Source of the DNA: JARRKC01 sp037388505
GTDB lineage: Bacteria; Acidobacteriota; UBA6911; RPQK01; JAPXNP01
NCBI GenBank assembly: GCA_037388505.1
Contig: JARRKC010000033.1
Location: 27,424 to 91,423, forward strand
Reading direction: 5' to 3'
DNA length: 64,000 bases
Below are positions 23,098 to 31,829 of the stretch, one piece after another (positions within the stretch are counted from its first letter, which is position 1; the number at the start of each line of letters is the position of its first letter). Position numbers and translations under genes: made by a program. Below the pieces are notes generated by a model. It had not been told where the DNA came from. It worked only from the letters and a program-made list of their open reading frames with translations, and made no database searches.

Positions 23098-26000
23098 TGG
23101 TCAACCACTCGAGAACTACCGACACTCCTTGAAGGACCTCCACTGCCGATCCTGCATCTATAGATGCTAGCAAAGACCCATCGGCCGAAAAGTTCAAGCC
23201 CGCTCGAGTCTGCACCAGACGAACCGCCATTTCGGGTGTCAGCGGCGTGTCATCCCTGAAACTTAGACGAACCTGGGAGCCCTTCCGTTCGATCGAGGTC
23301 ACTTTGAGCCGCTCTGCGATCAGCCTCAGTTTCCCATACTCGAAGAGGTTGGCCACGGCGCGTGGGTATCGCCCAAAACGGTCGATGACCTCATCGCGCA
23401 GACCATCGAGACGGCTCTCCTCCGAGACGGTGGACAACCGCTTGTACAACCAGAGACGCGTGTTGGGGTCATCGATATAGTGCTCTGGGATTTGAATGTC
23501 CAGTCTGAGATCAACCGTGGTGTGGACCTTGGCCGTTTCGGGCTCGCCCTTCAACTCCCGGATGGCCTGTTCCAAGAGCTTCACGTAGAGTTCGAACCCC
23601 ACCGCGTCGATATGGCCGCTTTGCTCACCCCCCAGCAGATTGCCGGCTCCCCGGATCTCCAGATCGAGAGCGGCCAACCGAAAGCCGGATCCCAGATCGC
23701 TGAACTCCTTGATCGCGGCCAGTCGTTTGCGGGCATCCTCGCTGAGCGCACCTTCGTCTCCGACCAGCAGGTAAGCGTAGGCGCGCCGGTTCGAGCGGCC
23801 GACTCGTCCGCGCAGCTGGTACAGTTCGGACAGTCCGAAGCGGTCTGCCCGATTGACGACGATCGTATTGGCGCGAGGGATATCCAGGCCGTTCTCGATG
23901 ATCGTCGTGCAGACGAGCACGTCGTATTCATAGCGGAGAAAAGCCAGCATCACCTGCTCCAGTTCGTCTTCCCTCATCTGGCCGTGGGCGACGCCGATCC
24001 TTGCTCGAGGAACGATCCTGCTCAGCTTCTGCGCGATGGCATGGATCGTCTCCACACGATTGTGCAGGAAGAAGACCTGCCCGTTGCGCTTGAGTTCCAG
24101 ATCGATGGCGCTTTCGATGATCTGGTGAGAAAACCGGACCACCACGGTTTGGATCGCCAGACGATCCTTGGGTGCCGTTTCGATGATCGACAGGTCGCGG
24201 ATGCCCACGAGGGACATATTGAGCGTCCGTGGAATCGGAGTCGCCGACAGAGTCAGAACATCGATTTGGGCCTTGAGCTGCTTCAGACGCTCTTTTTGCG
24301 CCACGCCAAAGCGTTGCTCCTCGTCCACGATGATCAGCCCCAGGTCGGAGAAGGAGACGTCACGCGAGAGCAGGCGGTGCGTGCCAATCAGGATGTCCAC
24401 GGTTCCACCTGCAGCCTCGGCAAGAACCTCCTTTTGTGCGGCTCGCGGAACGAAGCGACTGAGCATCCCGATCTTCACGGGAAACCCCTTGAAGCGCTCC
24501 TGAAACGTGTTGTAGTGCTGAAAAGCCAGGACTGTGGTGGGAGCCAGAAGAGCCACCTGTTTCCCGTCGTTGACCGCCTTGAAAGCTGCACGCATGGCCA
24601 CTTCGGTCTTTCCATAGCCCACGTCGCCACAAACCAGGCGGTCCATCGGCTTTTCCGATTCCATATCGTGCTTGCAGGCGGAAATCGCGGCCGCCTGGTC
24701 GGGCGTCTCTTCGTATTCGAAGGAGGCGTCGAATTCACGCGTCATCTCATCGTCGGGGGCAAAGGCATGTCCACGGGCCACCTCACGCCGGGCATAGAGC
24801 TTCAGGAGCTCTTCGGCCAGATGCTGCATCGACTTCTTGATGCGAGCCTTGGTCTTCTTCCATGAGGTCCCCCCAAGGCGATCGATCTGAGGCGCAGCAC
24901 CCGTCCCCGAGGCATATTTCTGGATCAGATCCAGGCGGTCCACCGGGACGTAGAGTCGGGCACCGCCGGCATACTCGAGAATCACGAACTCCCCGTTCTG
25001 GTCCCCGACACCGATCTGCTGCAGCCCTCGAAAGATTCCTATCCCGTGATCCACGTGAACCACGTAGTCCCCTTCACGTAGATCTCGAAAATCGGAGATG
25101 AAGGTTCCTACGGCTTCCGTAGAGGATCGCTCGACCCGCCGAACCTCCCTCTCGCCGAAGACTTCCTTCTCTGTGATCACCCGAAGTCCCAGTTCCGCCG
25201 AACTGAATCCGGACTCGAGCTTGCCCACCGTGACCGCGACCGGATGGAGAAGAGCTTCCTGGAAACCGGAGCGAGCCACCGTGATCCCCGCTTCGTACTC
25301 GCGAAAGACTTCTGCGAGTCTTTCCATCATGCCTTCCGTGTGCATGACGAAAATGACCTGCTCATCGGCTTTCCTGGATTGATCGATTTCCTTGAGGACT
25401 TCCTGGATGCGCCCGCGATAGGAGACCACCGGGCGGAAGTCGAAACGCTCCGCCTCTTCCGGGTGAGAAGACAGCACCTCCACCCGATAGGTGGGGAATG
25501 CCTCGAACCATCCCTCGACGCGGGACCAATCCAGGTACAGGCTGGCGGGCGGCAGCGCGGGAATCCCTTCCAGATCACAATCTTGATAGCCCTGCCGGGC
25601 CTTCTCCCACCGGTCTTCGACGATGGACAGCAGCTCCTCGGGCTCGCTGAGCACCAACACCAGTTCCTGTTGTCGCCCTGCTAAATAGTCGAACAGAGTC
25701 GAGCTCAGCGGCATCACCAGCGGAAAGAGGAATTCGAAACCATTGAAGAGCTCACCGTTTTCAGTGAATTGAAAAAGCTCGGAGAGTCTCTCGGCAAAGC
25801 GGACCTCGCTCCAGCGTCGGTGTGCCTGTTCGTTCCATTGTGCGATCTCGTCGGCCGAGGGAGTCAGTTCCCGCATGGGTACGATCTCGCAATCGCGGAT
25901 CAAACCGACGGACCGCTGCGTGGAGGGATCGAATTGCCGGATCGATTCGATCTCGTCGCCGAAGAATTCGAGGCGGACGGGAGTCTCGTACGAAGGCGAG

Positions 26001-26599
26001 AAGACATCGATGATGCCCCCTCGAAAGGAGAACTCGCCGGGACCGGCCACCGGATCTTCATGGAAGTACCCCATGGAGCGAAGCTGGAGAATCAGATCAT
26101 CTCGGGAAGTGCGTTCACCAATCGTCGCCTTCAGGCAGCGGCGGCTCAATTCGTCGGGATCCGCGGAGCGCAACATCAGGGATGAGACGGAGGTAACAAC
26201 GATGCCCCTGAAGCCTCGCGCCAGGCGTGCCAACGCCTCGGCTCTACGGGAAGCGATCTCGGGGTGAGGCGACAACCCGCGATAGGGATCCGTCTCCAGC
26301 CCCGGAATCACCAGGACATCCTTGCTGCGGTCCCCGGGGAGAAAGAACTGGATGTCGCGGGCCAGTTCCTCTGCGGTCTGCGTGCTTCGCGTCACCCAAA
26401 CCAGTGGTCCGCCTCGCTCCAGGTAGAATCCTGCAAACACGAAGGCGGCGTTGGCCGTCGAAAGCCCTTCGAGCCAATGGGAACGGGATATCTTCGCGGA
26501 TATCGCCGACGGATACGAGCTTGCCACCGGGGAATCAGACACCCCGTCCTGTCCCTCGGATCCGCTCGATGATTCCGGTCGTGGAAAAACCTTGCTCAA
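23087..26599 (-). CDS. mfd: Transcription-repair coupling factor Mfd
   Basis: 1170 residues. Removes RNA polymerase stalled at DNA lesions and recruits UvrAB. Order: UvrB-homology region (PDPYRGLSPHPEIASRRAEALARL, VTSVSSLMLR), CarD-like RNAP-interaction domain (LREGDYVVHVDHGIGIFRGLQQIG), RecG-like translocase with Walker A GDVGYGKTEVA, DEEQRFG Walker B, TLSATPIPRTLNMSLVGIRD, and the TRCF C-terminal domain (LDLRLDIQIPEHYIDD). All helicase motifs look intact. ATG 26599 overlaps rfaE2 by 65 bases; GTG 26542 is an alternative start that would reduce this overlap. Confidence 0.96.
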   Translation of the reverse strand: MSKVFPRPESSSGSEGQDGVSDSPVASSYPSAISAKISRSHWLEGLSTANAAFVFAGFYLERGGPLVWVTRSTQTAEELARDIQFFLPGDRSKDVLVIPGLETDPYRGLSPHPEIASRRAEALARLARGFRGIVVTSVSSLMLRSADPDELSRRCLKATIGERTSRDDLILQLRSMGYFHEDPVAGPGEFSFRGGIIDVFSPSYETPVRLEFFGDEIESIRQFDPSTQRSVGLIRDCEIVPMRELTPSADEIAQWNEQAHRRWSEVRFAERLSELFQFTENGELFNGFEFLFPLVMPLSSTLFDYLAGRQQELVLVLSEPEELLSIVEDRWEKARQGYQDCDLEGIPALPPASLYLDWSRVEGWFEAFPTYRVEVLSSHPEEAERFDFRPVVSYRGRIQEVLKEIDQSRKADEQVIFVMHTEGMMERLAEVFREYEAGITVARSGFQEALLHPVAVTVGKLESGFSSAELGLRVITEKEVFGEREVRRVERSSTEAVGTFISDFRDLREGDYVVHVDHGIGIFRGLQQIGVGDQNGEFVILEYAGGARLYVPVDRLDLIQKYASGTGAAPQIDRLGGTSWKKTKARIKKSMQHLAEELLKLYARREVARGHAFAPDDEMTREFDASFEYEETPDQAAAISACKHDMESEKPMDRLVCGDVGYGKTEVAMRAAFKAVNDGKQVALLAPTTVLAFQHYNTFQERFKGFPVKIGMLSRFVPRAAQKEVLAEAAGGTVDILIGTHRLLSRDVSFSDLGLIIVDEEQRFGVAQKERLKQLKAQIDVLTLSATPIPRTLNMSLVGIRDLSIIETAPKDRLAIQTVVVRFSHQIIESAIDLELKRNGQVFFLHNRVETIHAIAQKLSRIVPRARIGVAHGQMREDELEQVMLAFLRYEYDVLVCTTIIENGLDIPRANTIVVNRADRFGLSELYQLRGRVGRSNRRAYAYLLVGDEGALSEDARKRLAAIKEFSDLGSGFRLAALDLEIRGAGNLLGGEQSGHIDAVGFELYVKLLEQAIRELKGEPETAKVHTTVDLRLDIQIPEHYIDDPNTRLWLYKRLSTVSEESRLDGLRDEVIDRFGRYPRAVANLFEYGKLRLIAERLKVTSIERKGSQVRLSFRDDTPLTPEMAVRLVQTRAGLNFSADGSLLASIDAGSAVEVLQGVSVVLEWLTNAA

Positions 26600-27038
26600 A
26601 TTCGATTGTCACTACCTGCCCGCCGCGCTGTTCGACCGATCGACGACCGACGATCTGATCTTTCGGCCAGTCACCACCCTTCACGAGCACATCCGGACGA
26701 AGCTGTTCAATGACCTCGAGCGGCGTGTCTTCGGTGAAGATCGTCACGTAATCCACGCACTGGAGCGCTGCCACTACCTCACTTCGATCGGACTCCGGGA
26801 TGACGGGACGGCCCGGTCCTTTGAGACGGCGAACCGAATCGTCAGAATTGACCGCAATCACTAGAATATCACCGAGCGCTCGCGCACGTTCAAGGTAGCG
26901 TACATGCCCGGGGTGCAGCAGATCGAAGCATCCGTTCGTGAAGACGACGCGCCGGCCCTGGCCCTGCAGACTCCCGATCAAGGCCGCCAGACGGGTCCTG
27001 GACATGACTTTGTCGCGGGCAGTACCGTGGGCATTCAT
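26535..27038 (-). CDS. rfaE2: RfaE2-type D-glycero-beta-D-manno-heptose 1-phosphate adenylyltransferase
   Basis: 167-residue cytidylyltransferase-fold enzyme corresponding to the C-terminal domain of HldE. TNGCFDLLHPGHVRYLERAR carries the HxGH nucleotide motif; NSDDSVRRLKGPGRPVI and LVKGGDW follow as in the family; the end ISTTG-like (FSTTGIIERI) is the ISxTR-type signature. Makes ADP-heptose for LPS core. The kinase half (RfaE1) is not in the window. It sits 7 bases after the cdaR stop. Confidence 0.93.
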   Translation of the reverse strand: MNAHGTARDKVMSRTRLAALIGSLQGQGRRVVFTNGCFDLLHPGHVRYLERARALGDILVIAVNSDDSVRRLKGPGRPVIPESDRSEVVAALQCVDYVTIFTEDTPLEVIEQLRPDVLVKGGDWPKDQIVGRRSVEQRGGQVVTIEFEQGFSTTGIIERIRGTGRGV

Positions 27039-27045
27039 CCAGGGC

Positions 27046-27990
27046 TCACCGAGGCTTGGGGATCGTGACCTTGAGCGTTGGCGGTTCGACCGACTCGACG
27101 CGCGCCACGCTGCGATATTCGTCGGGGATGAAGACTCGCGCGGGCAAATCCACCGTGTCTCCCGGGGAGACGTTTCCGCCGAGAGTGACGTAAGCGTAGA
27201 ACTCCTTGGTCTGGACGTCGTCGGTGTAGGAAACGGGAACCGAGACGGAGGCCGCTACGCGCCGGGGAGACACCCGCGCCCGCAGTTCTTCCGGTATGAC
27301 CCGGACCTGGAGGTGCATGGAGACCTCCCTCCGTTTCTCTTCGATGACCACGAAGACGTCGACCGAGGAGGCGTTTTCGATTCTGAGCCGGGAATCCTCC
27401 AGGTCAAGATAGACCTTCTGGTGAAAGCTCTGATCGCGGCCTGCGATATCGATCGACTCCGTCTCCGCCGTCGTGGTTCGCTCGAGGCTCGATTCAGGAC
27501 CGCTGATCAGCACTTCGCTCGGCATCACTCGCACTTCGCGTATCTGGTAGCCGGGAGCCGGCTGACCGACGATGGAAGGCTGGACGCGCACCGTCTTGCG
27601 CCGGATCCGCTCGAGCTGGAGGCGGATGCGCCGCTGCTCGATCCCTTCTATCTGCACGCCGCTGGGTACGTTACGAATGTTCCGTTCGGTGATCGGGACG
27701 ACGGTCGTGCCAGGCTCCGCGCTGCTGAGATCGATGACGGCGGCCAACTGTCGTTCATCCATGCGCAACGAACTGGGCCGAGAAATGACGACATTGACCT
27801 CGCGCGGGTAGTCGTTCGTGATCTCCAGCTGCTGAGGCATATTGATGAACTCGACCGGAATGGCGACCGATCTTTGGACACGTTGTTGACCCGCGATCTG
27901 CGCCCAGAGGAGGAACGCCAGTCCCACAGAAGTCAGCTTCAGCGCCCAGTTGTCGAGCAGCAGACCGCGCAGGAACGCCAACCAGTTCAT
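27046..27990 (-). CDS. cdaR: YbbR-domain protein, CdaA regulator CdaR
   Basis: 314 residues: one N-terminal membrane helix (LLLDNWALKLTSVGLAFLLW) and about three extracytoplasmic YbbR repeats (VEFINMPQQLEITNDYPREVNVVISRP; PSIVGQPAPGYQIREVRVMPSEVLISGPE; VRVIPEELRARVSPRRVAASVSVPVSYTDD). CdaR binds CdaA and tunes c-di-AMP output. Its start overlaps the cdaA stop by 4 bases. The usual third partner, glmM, is not next to it; rfaE2 is. Confidence 0.92.
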   Translation of the reverse strand: MNWLAFLRGLLLDNWALKLTSVGLAFLLWAQIAGQQRVQRSVAIPVEFINMPQQLEITNDYPREVNVVISRPSSLRMDERQLAAVIDLSSAEPGTTVVPITERNIRNVPSGVQIEGIEQRRIRLQLERIRRKTVRVQPSIVGQPAPGYQIREVRVMPSEVLISGPESSLERTTTAETESIDIAGRDQSFHQKVYLDLEDSRLRIENASSVDVFVVIEEKRREVSMHLQVRVIPEELRARVSPRRVAASVSVPVSYTDDVQTKEFYAYVTLGGNVSPGDTVDLPARVFIPDEYRSVARVESVEPPTLKVTIPKPR

Positions 27991-28808
27991 ACCGCCTCGC
28001 TCCGCTGCTGTCGGGTGTCCGGAACTCCACGCTTCCGATCCTTGCCCGGCCCCTCCGAAATCGTTTCGAGGTACTTCAGCAGGCGCGGGCCGTCCAAGTT
28101 CCGCGTGATCTCTCCCTCATGCACGACCGAGATGGTCCCGGTTTCTTCGGAAACGACCACGGCAATGGCATCGGTCTCTTCGGTGATTCCAATGGCGGCC
28201 CGGTGGCGCGTGCCAAGCTCCTTGCTCAAATAAGGGTCGAGGGTCAGAGGCAGGAAGCAGGCCGCGGCACTGATCCGTTCACCCTGAATGATCACCGATC
28301 CGTCGTGTAGTGAGCTGCTGGGATTGAAAACGCTCACCAGCAGATCGTAGGTCAGGAAGGCATCCAGCTTGATCCCGCTTTCAACGTAGTTGCGAAGACC
28401 GATCTCCTGCTGAATGACGATCAGGCCTCCAATCTTCTGAGACGAGAGCGTCGTCGCGGCAAGCACGATTTCTTCGAAGATGTTCCTTTCCTTGCCACGG
28501 ATCATATGGGAGAAGAACTTCCCCCTCCCCAGCTTGGTCAAACCCCTTCGAATCTCCGACTGGAAGATCACGATCAAGGCAAACACGAAGTAGGTGAAGA
28601 AGTTCTGAAGGATCCACTCGACCGTCCGAAGTTCGAGGACTCTCGCGAGGTAGTAAAACAGTGCCAGAGCGGTCACTCCCACAGTCATCTGCCAGCCGCG
28701 GGTCCCCTTGATCAGCAGCAGGAATTGGTAGAACAGGATGGCGACCAGAACGATCTCGAACGCATCCCGAAATCCCAATCTGGAGAAAGCAGCGATCAGA
28801 TCATGCAT
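27987..28808 (-). CDS. cdaA: Membrane diadenylate cyclase CdaA (c-di-AMP synthase)
   Basis: 273 residues: three N-terminal membrane helices (about 15-85), then the DAC domain. The catalytic loop reads SSLHDGSVII, so the canonical DGA is DGS, and the nucleotide loop reads GTRHRAAIGITEETDAIAVVVSEETG, with RHR intact. Condenses two ATP into c-di-AMP. It overlaps folP by 8 bases and cdaR by 4, and the folP-cdaA-cdaR order recurs in several phyla. A C-terminal tail of about 30 polar residues follows the domain. Confidence 0.93.
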   Translation of the reverse strand: MHDLIAAFSRLGFRDAFEIVLVAILFYQFLLLIKGTRGWQMTVGVTALALFYYLARVLELRTVEWILQNFFTYFVFALIVIFQSEIRRGLTKLGRGKFFSHMIRGKERNIFEEIVLAATTLSSQKIGGLIVIQQEIGLRNYVESGIKLDAFLTYDLLVSVFNPSSSLHDGSVIIQGERISAAACFLPLTLDPYLSKELGTRHRAAIGITEETDAIAVVVSEETGTISVVHEGEITRNLDGPRLLKYLETISEGPGKDRKRGVPDTRQQRSEAV

Positions 28809-29694
28809 TGATTACAGTCCAAGGTTCCTCGGCCAAGATCGCGTCCACAACGTCGGCCACCTGGCGGATCTCCTCGACATCATGGACGCGCAGGACATGG
28901 GCCCCACGCATCATACAGCAGGCACAAGCACCGGCCGTTCCAAGCACCCTGTCATCAACGGGACGATCCAGTATTGCGCCGATCCATCCTTTGCGGGACG
29001 GACCGACCAAAATGGGAAGGTTCAGTCGCGCTAATTCGGGCAACCGGTTCATCAAGACCAGGTTGTCTTTCACCGTCTTGCCAAAGCCGATACCTGGATC
29101 CAGCAGTATTCTACCACGCGGTATATGCCATTCATGCGCTTGATTTACTGAGACTTGCAGGTCCTTCACAACCTCGGACAAGATGTCTGGACTGGGAGGA
29201 ATCACCTGCATCGTCTTGGGCGTCCCGCGCATGTGCATGAGAACGACGCCGGCCTGGAAGCGAGCAACGACTTCCGCCATCCCGGGATCGAAACGCAACG
29301 CGCTGATATCGTTGATGATGTCCGCGCCGGCCTCCAATGCCTGCCGGGCGACCGGAGCCTTCCAGGTGTCGACCGAGATCATGACCGAGGTCTTCGGACG
29401 GATCGACTCGAGAACCGGAAGCACCCGATCCCGCTCTTCCTGAGCTGAAATCGGAGATGACCCGGGGCGGCTCGATTCACCCCCCAGATCGAGGATATCG
29501 ATTCCCTGTTCGACGAGCTGGAGAGAGTAGTCAGAGGCCGCAGAGGCATCCTGATACCGGCCGCCATCAGAAAACGAATCAGGTGTCAGGTTGACGATTC
29601 CCATCAACCTCGTTCTGAGGCCGAGCTCGAGGGTCTTTTCGCGAGCTCGGAATTCGAACACGGCCCGGCCCATGGGATCCTCACCCTCCAACAT
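28801..29694 (-). CDS. folP: Dihydropteroate synthase
   Basis: 297 residues; joins p-aminobenzoate to dihydropterin pyrophosphate in folate synthesis. Signature motifs present: MGIVNLTPDSFSDGGRY, DILDLGGESSRPGSSPI, SVDTWKAPVARQALEAGADIINDISAL, MHMRGTPKTMQ, LLDPGIGFGKTVKDN and GPSRKGWIG (pABA/sulfonamide region). A TIM barrel of normal length with no missing loop. The Met at 29694 is followed by a second Met seven residues on that could be the start. Confidence 0.95.
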   Translation of the reverse strand: MLEGEDPMGRAVFEFRAREKTLELGLRTRLMGIVNLTPDSFSDGGRYQDASAASDYSLQLVEQGIDILDLGGESSRPGSSPISAQEERDRVLPVLESIRPKTSVMISVDTWKAPVARQALEAGADIINDISALRFDPGMAEVVARFQAGVVLMHMRGTPKTMQVIPPSPDILSEVVKDLQVSVNQAHEWHIPRGRILLDPGIGFGKTVKDNLVLMNRLPELARLNLPILVGPSRKGWIGAILDRPVDDRVLGTAGACACCMMRGAHVLRVHDVEEIRQVADVVDAILAEEPWTVINA

Positions 29695-29778
29695 CTCAGG
29701 CGAGAAAAGGACGGAACCCTCGTGGAGCCAACGTCAGGCCCCAAGGTGCCGGGACAGGAAGCATCGCGTCCGAATGGA

Positions 29779-31728
29779 TCAGGCGGTAGCCGGCCGCTCA
29801 TTCGGCTTGACCAGGCGAGGAAGCGGCTCGTCCTTCTCTTGCTCTTTACGATCGTGGTCCGACGCGGCGTGGGTCGTCTCGCCTCCGGCCGTGCTCCCTA
29901 CCCGGATCGGCTCACCCTGCATGACTTTTTCGATCTCATCGGAACCGAGGGTCTCGTACTCCAGGAGAGCCTCAGCAAGACGAATCAGCCTTTCCCGGTT
30001 CTCTCCGAGGATCTTTTCAGCCCGTCCGTACGCGTCCAGCACGATCCGCTTCACCTCTTCGTCGATCTTGATCGCCGTACTCTCGGAGTAATCCTGATGC
30101 CTCGAAATCTCGCGACCGAGAAAGATCTGCTCTTCCTTCTTGCCGAAGGTCAGAGGCCCAAGCTCATCGCTCATTCCCCATTCACAGACCATCTTGCGTG
30201 CCAGGTCGGTGACGCGTTCCAGATCGTTCGCCGCACCCGTCGTCGTGCTCCCGAGGAACATCTCCTCCGCAATTCGGCCGGCCAAGAGAATCGTGATACT
30301 GCCATCCATGTACTCGCGGGCGTAATTGTACTTGTCTTCCTCGGGAAGCTGCATGGTCACGCCCAAGGCACGGCCGCGAGGAATGATGGTCACCTTGTGA
30401 AGCGGATCCGACTCCGGCAGCATGTAGGCCACCAGCGCATGTCCGGCCTCGTGGTAGGCCGTGTTGCGCTTTTCCTTCTCGTTCATGACCATGGACCGCC
30501 GTTCCTTGCCCATCAGAACCTTGTCCTTGGCCTCCTCGAAGTCGGCCTGCATGACGGATTTCCGATCACGGCGGGCCGCCACCAAAGCCGCTTCATTGAC
30601 CATGTTGGCCAGCTGAGCTCCGGAAAATCCAGGCGTACCGCGAGCCAGCACCGAGATGTCCACATCCTCCGACAGGGGGATCTTGCGCGTGTGGACCTTG
30701 AGGATTCCTTCACGCCCCTTGATATCAGGCAGAGAGACGATCACCTGCCGGTCGAAACGTCCGGGACGCAGCAACGCCGGGTCCAGGACATCGGGCCGGT
30801 TGGTTGCTGCAATCAGGATGACGCCTTCATTCGACTCGAAACCGTCCATCTCGACCAGTAGCTGATTCAGAGTCTGTTCACGTTCGTCATGCCCGCCGCC
30901 CAAACCAGCGCCGCGGTGCCGCCCCACCGCATCGATCTCGTCGATGAAGATGATGCAGGGTGCGTTCTTTTTGCCCTGTTCGAAAAGGTCACGCACGCGG
31001 CTGGCACCGACCCCGACGAACATCTCGACGAAATCGGAACCGCTGATACTGAAGAAGGGCACATTCGCCTCACCCGCAATGGCGCGCGCGAGAAGGGTCT
31101 TGCCGGTTCCGGGAGGTCCCATGAGCAGGACTCCCTTGGGGATCCTTCCTCCCAGTTTCTGGAACTTCTGGGGCTCTTTCAGGAACTCGACGATCTCCTG
31201 GAGTTCCTCCTTGGCCTCTTCGATTCCAGCGACATCCTTGAAGGTGACCTTCTTCTGCTGGTTCGTCGACAGACGCGCCCGGCTCTTGCCGAACGACAGC
31301 GCCTTGTTCCCGCCGCTCTGCATCTGCCTCATCAAGAAGATCCAAAAGGCCACGAACAGGATAATCGGGAACCAGGAGGTGAGCAGCATGTAGATCCAGC
31401 CGCCCTGGTCGTCTTCGCGGATCTGAACGATCATTCCCTTTGCGATGAGCGAATTGGCAACGTCCTTTTCCGCCCCATCCGGGATCAAGACCGAGAACTT
31501 GTGATCGTTGCCGGATTCCACGTAGGTCCCTTCCACGTGGTTGCCCGTGATGACGATCGGATTGCTCTGACTGCTTCTGAGTGCGTCGCTTTGGGTCAAG
31601 CTGTCGAAGCGCGAGTATGTGATGTCCTTGGCGTCGGCGTTCTTGAAGCTATTGAGGAAATTCCACAAGACGACGACGGCAACGACAATGACAATCCAAA
31701 GAAATACATTCTTGGCTGTAGTGTTCAA
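29779..31728 (-). CDS. ftsH: ATP-dependent zinc metalloprotease FtsH
   Basis: 649-residue membrane AAA+ protease. N-terminal membrane helix (VFLWIVIVVAVVVLWNFL), periplasmic domain, second helix (SWFPIILFVAFWIFLM), AAA module with Walker A GPPGTGKT and Walker B IIFIDEIDAVGRHRG, SRH region TNRPDVLDPALLRPGRFDRQ, and the protease zinc site HEAGH with the third ligand Asp in GAANDLERVTD. All catalytic residues are intact, in contrast to the paralogue at 62.3 kb. The start is TTG 31728, with GGGAGG 7 bases upstream. Lies between tilS and folP. Confidence 0.96.
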   Translation of the reverse strand: MNTTAKNVFLWIVIVVAVVVLWNFLNSFKNADAKDITYSRFDSLTQSDALRSSQSNPIVITGNHVEGTYVESGNDHKFSVLIPDGAEKDVANSLIAKGMIVQIREDDQGGWIYMLLTSWFPIILFVAFWIFLMRQMQSGGNKALSFGKSRARLSTNQQKKVTFKDVAGIEEAKEELQEIVEFLKEPQKFQKLGGRIPKGVLLMGPPGTGKTLLARAIAGEANVPFFSISGSDFVEMFVGVGASRVRDLFEQGKKNAPCIIFIDEIDAVGRHRGAGLGGGHDEREQTLNQLLVEMDGFESNEGVILIAATNRPDVLDPALLRPGRFDRQVIVSLPDIKGREGILKVHTRKIPLSEDVDISVLARGTPGFSGAQLANMVNEAALVAARRDRKSVMQADFEEAKDKVLMGKERRSMVMNEKEKRNTAYHEAGHALVAYMLPESDPLHKVTIIPRGRALGVTMQLPEEDKYNYAREYMDGSITILLAGRIAEEMFLGSTTTGAANDLERVTDLARKMVCEWGMSDELGPLTFGKKEEQIFLGREISRHQDYSESTAIKIDEEVKRIVLDAYGRAEKILGENRERLIRLAEALLEYETLGSDEIEKVMQGEPIRVGSTAGGETTHAASDHDRKEQEKDEPLPRLVKPNERPATA

Positions 31729-31829
31729 TACGGAACCTCCCAGGTCCGAATGGCCCTATTATAGGCGAATATGCTCCAAGCCGCCATCACGCTGTGACCA
31801 AGCGGAACCTGTTGCTCTTCTTTTTCACT

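Noticed and set aside
23480..24865. A 461-residue plus-strand ORF inside mfd
   Set aside because: It is antisense to the conserved helicase region of Mfd; open only because of GC-rich codon use.
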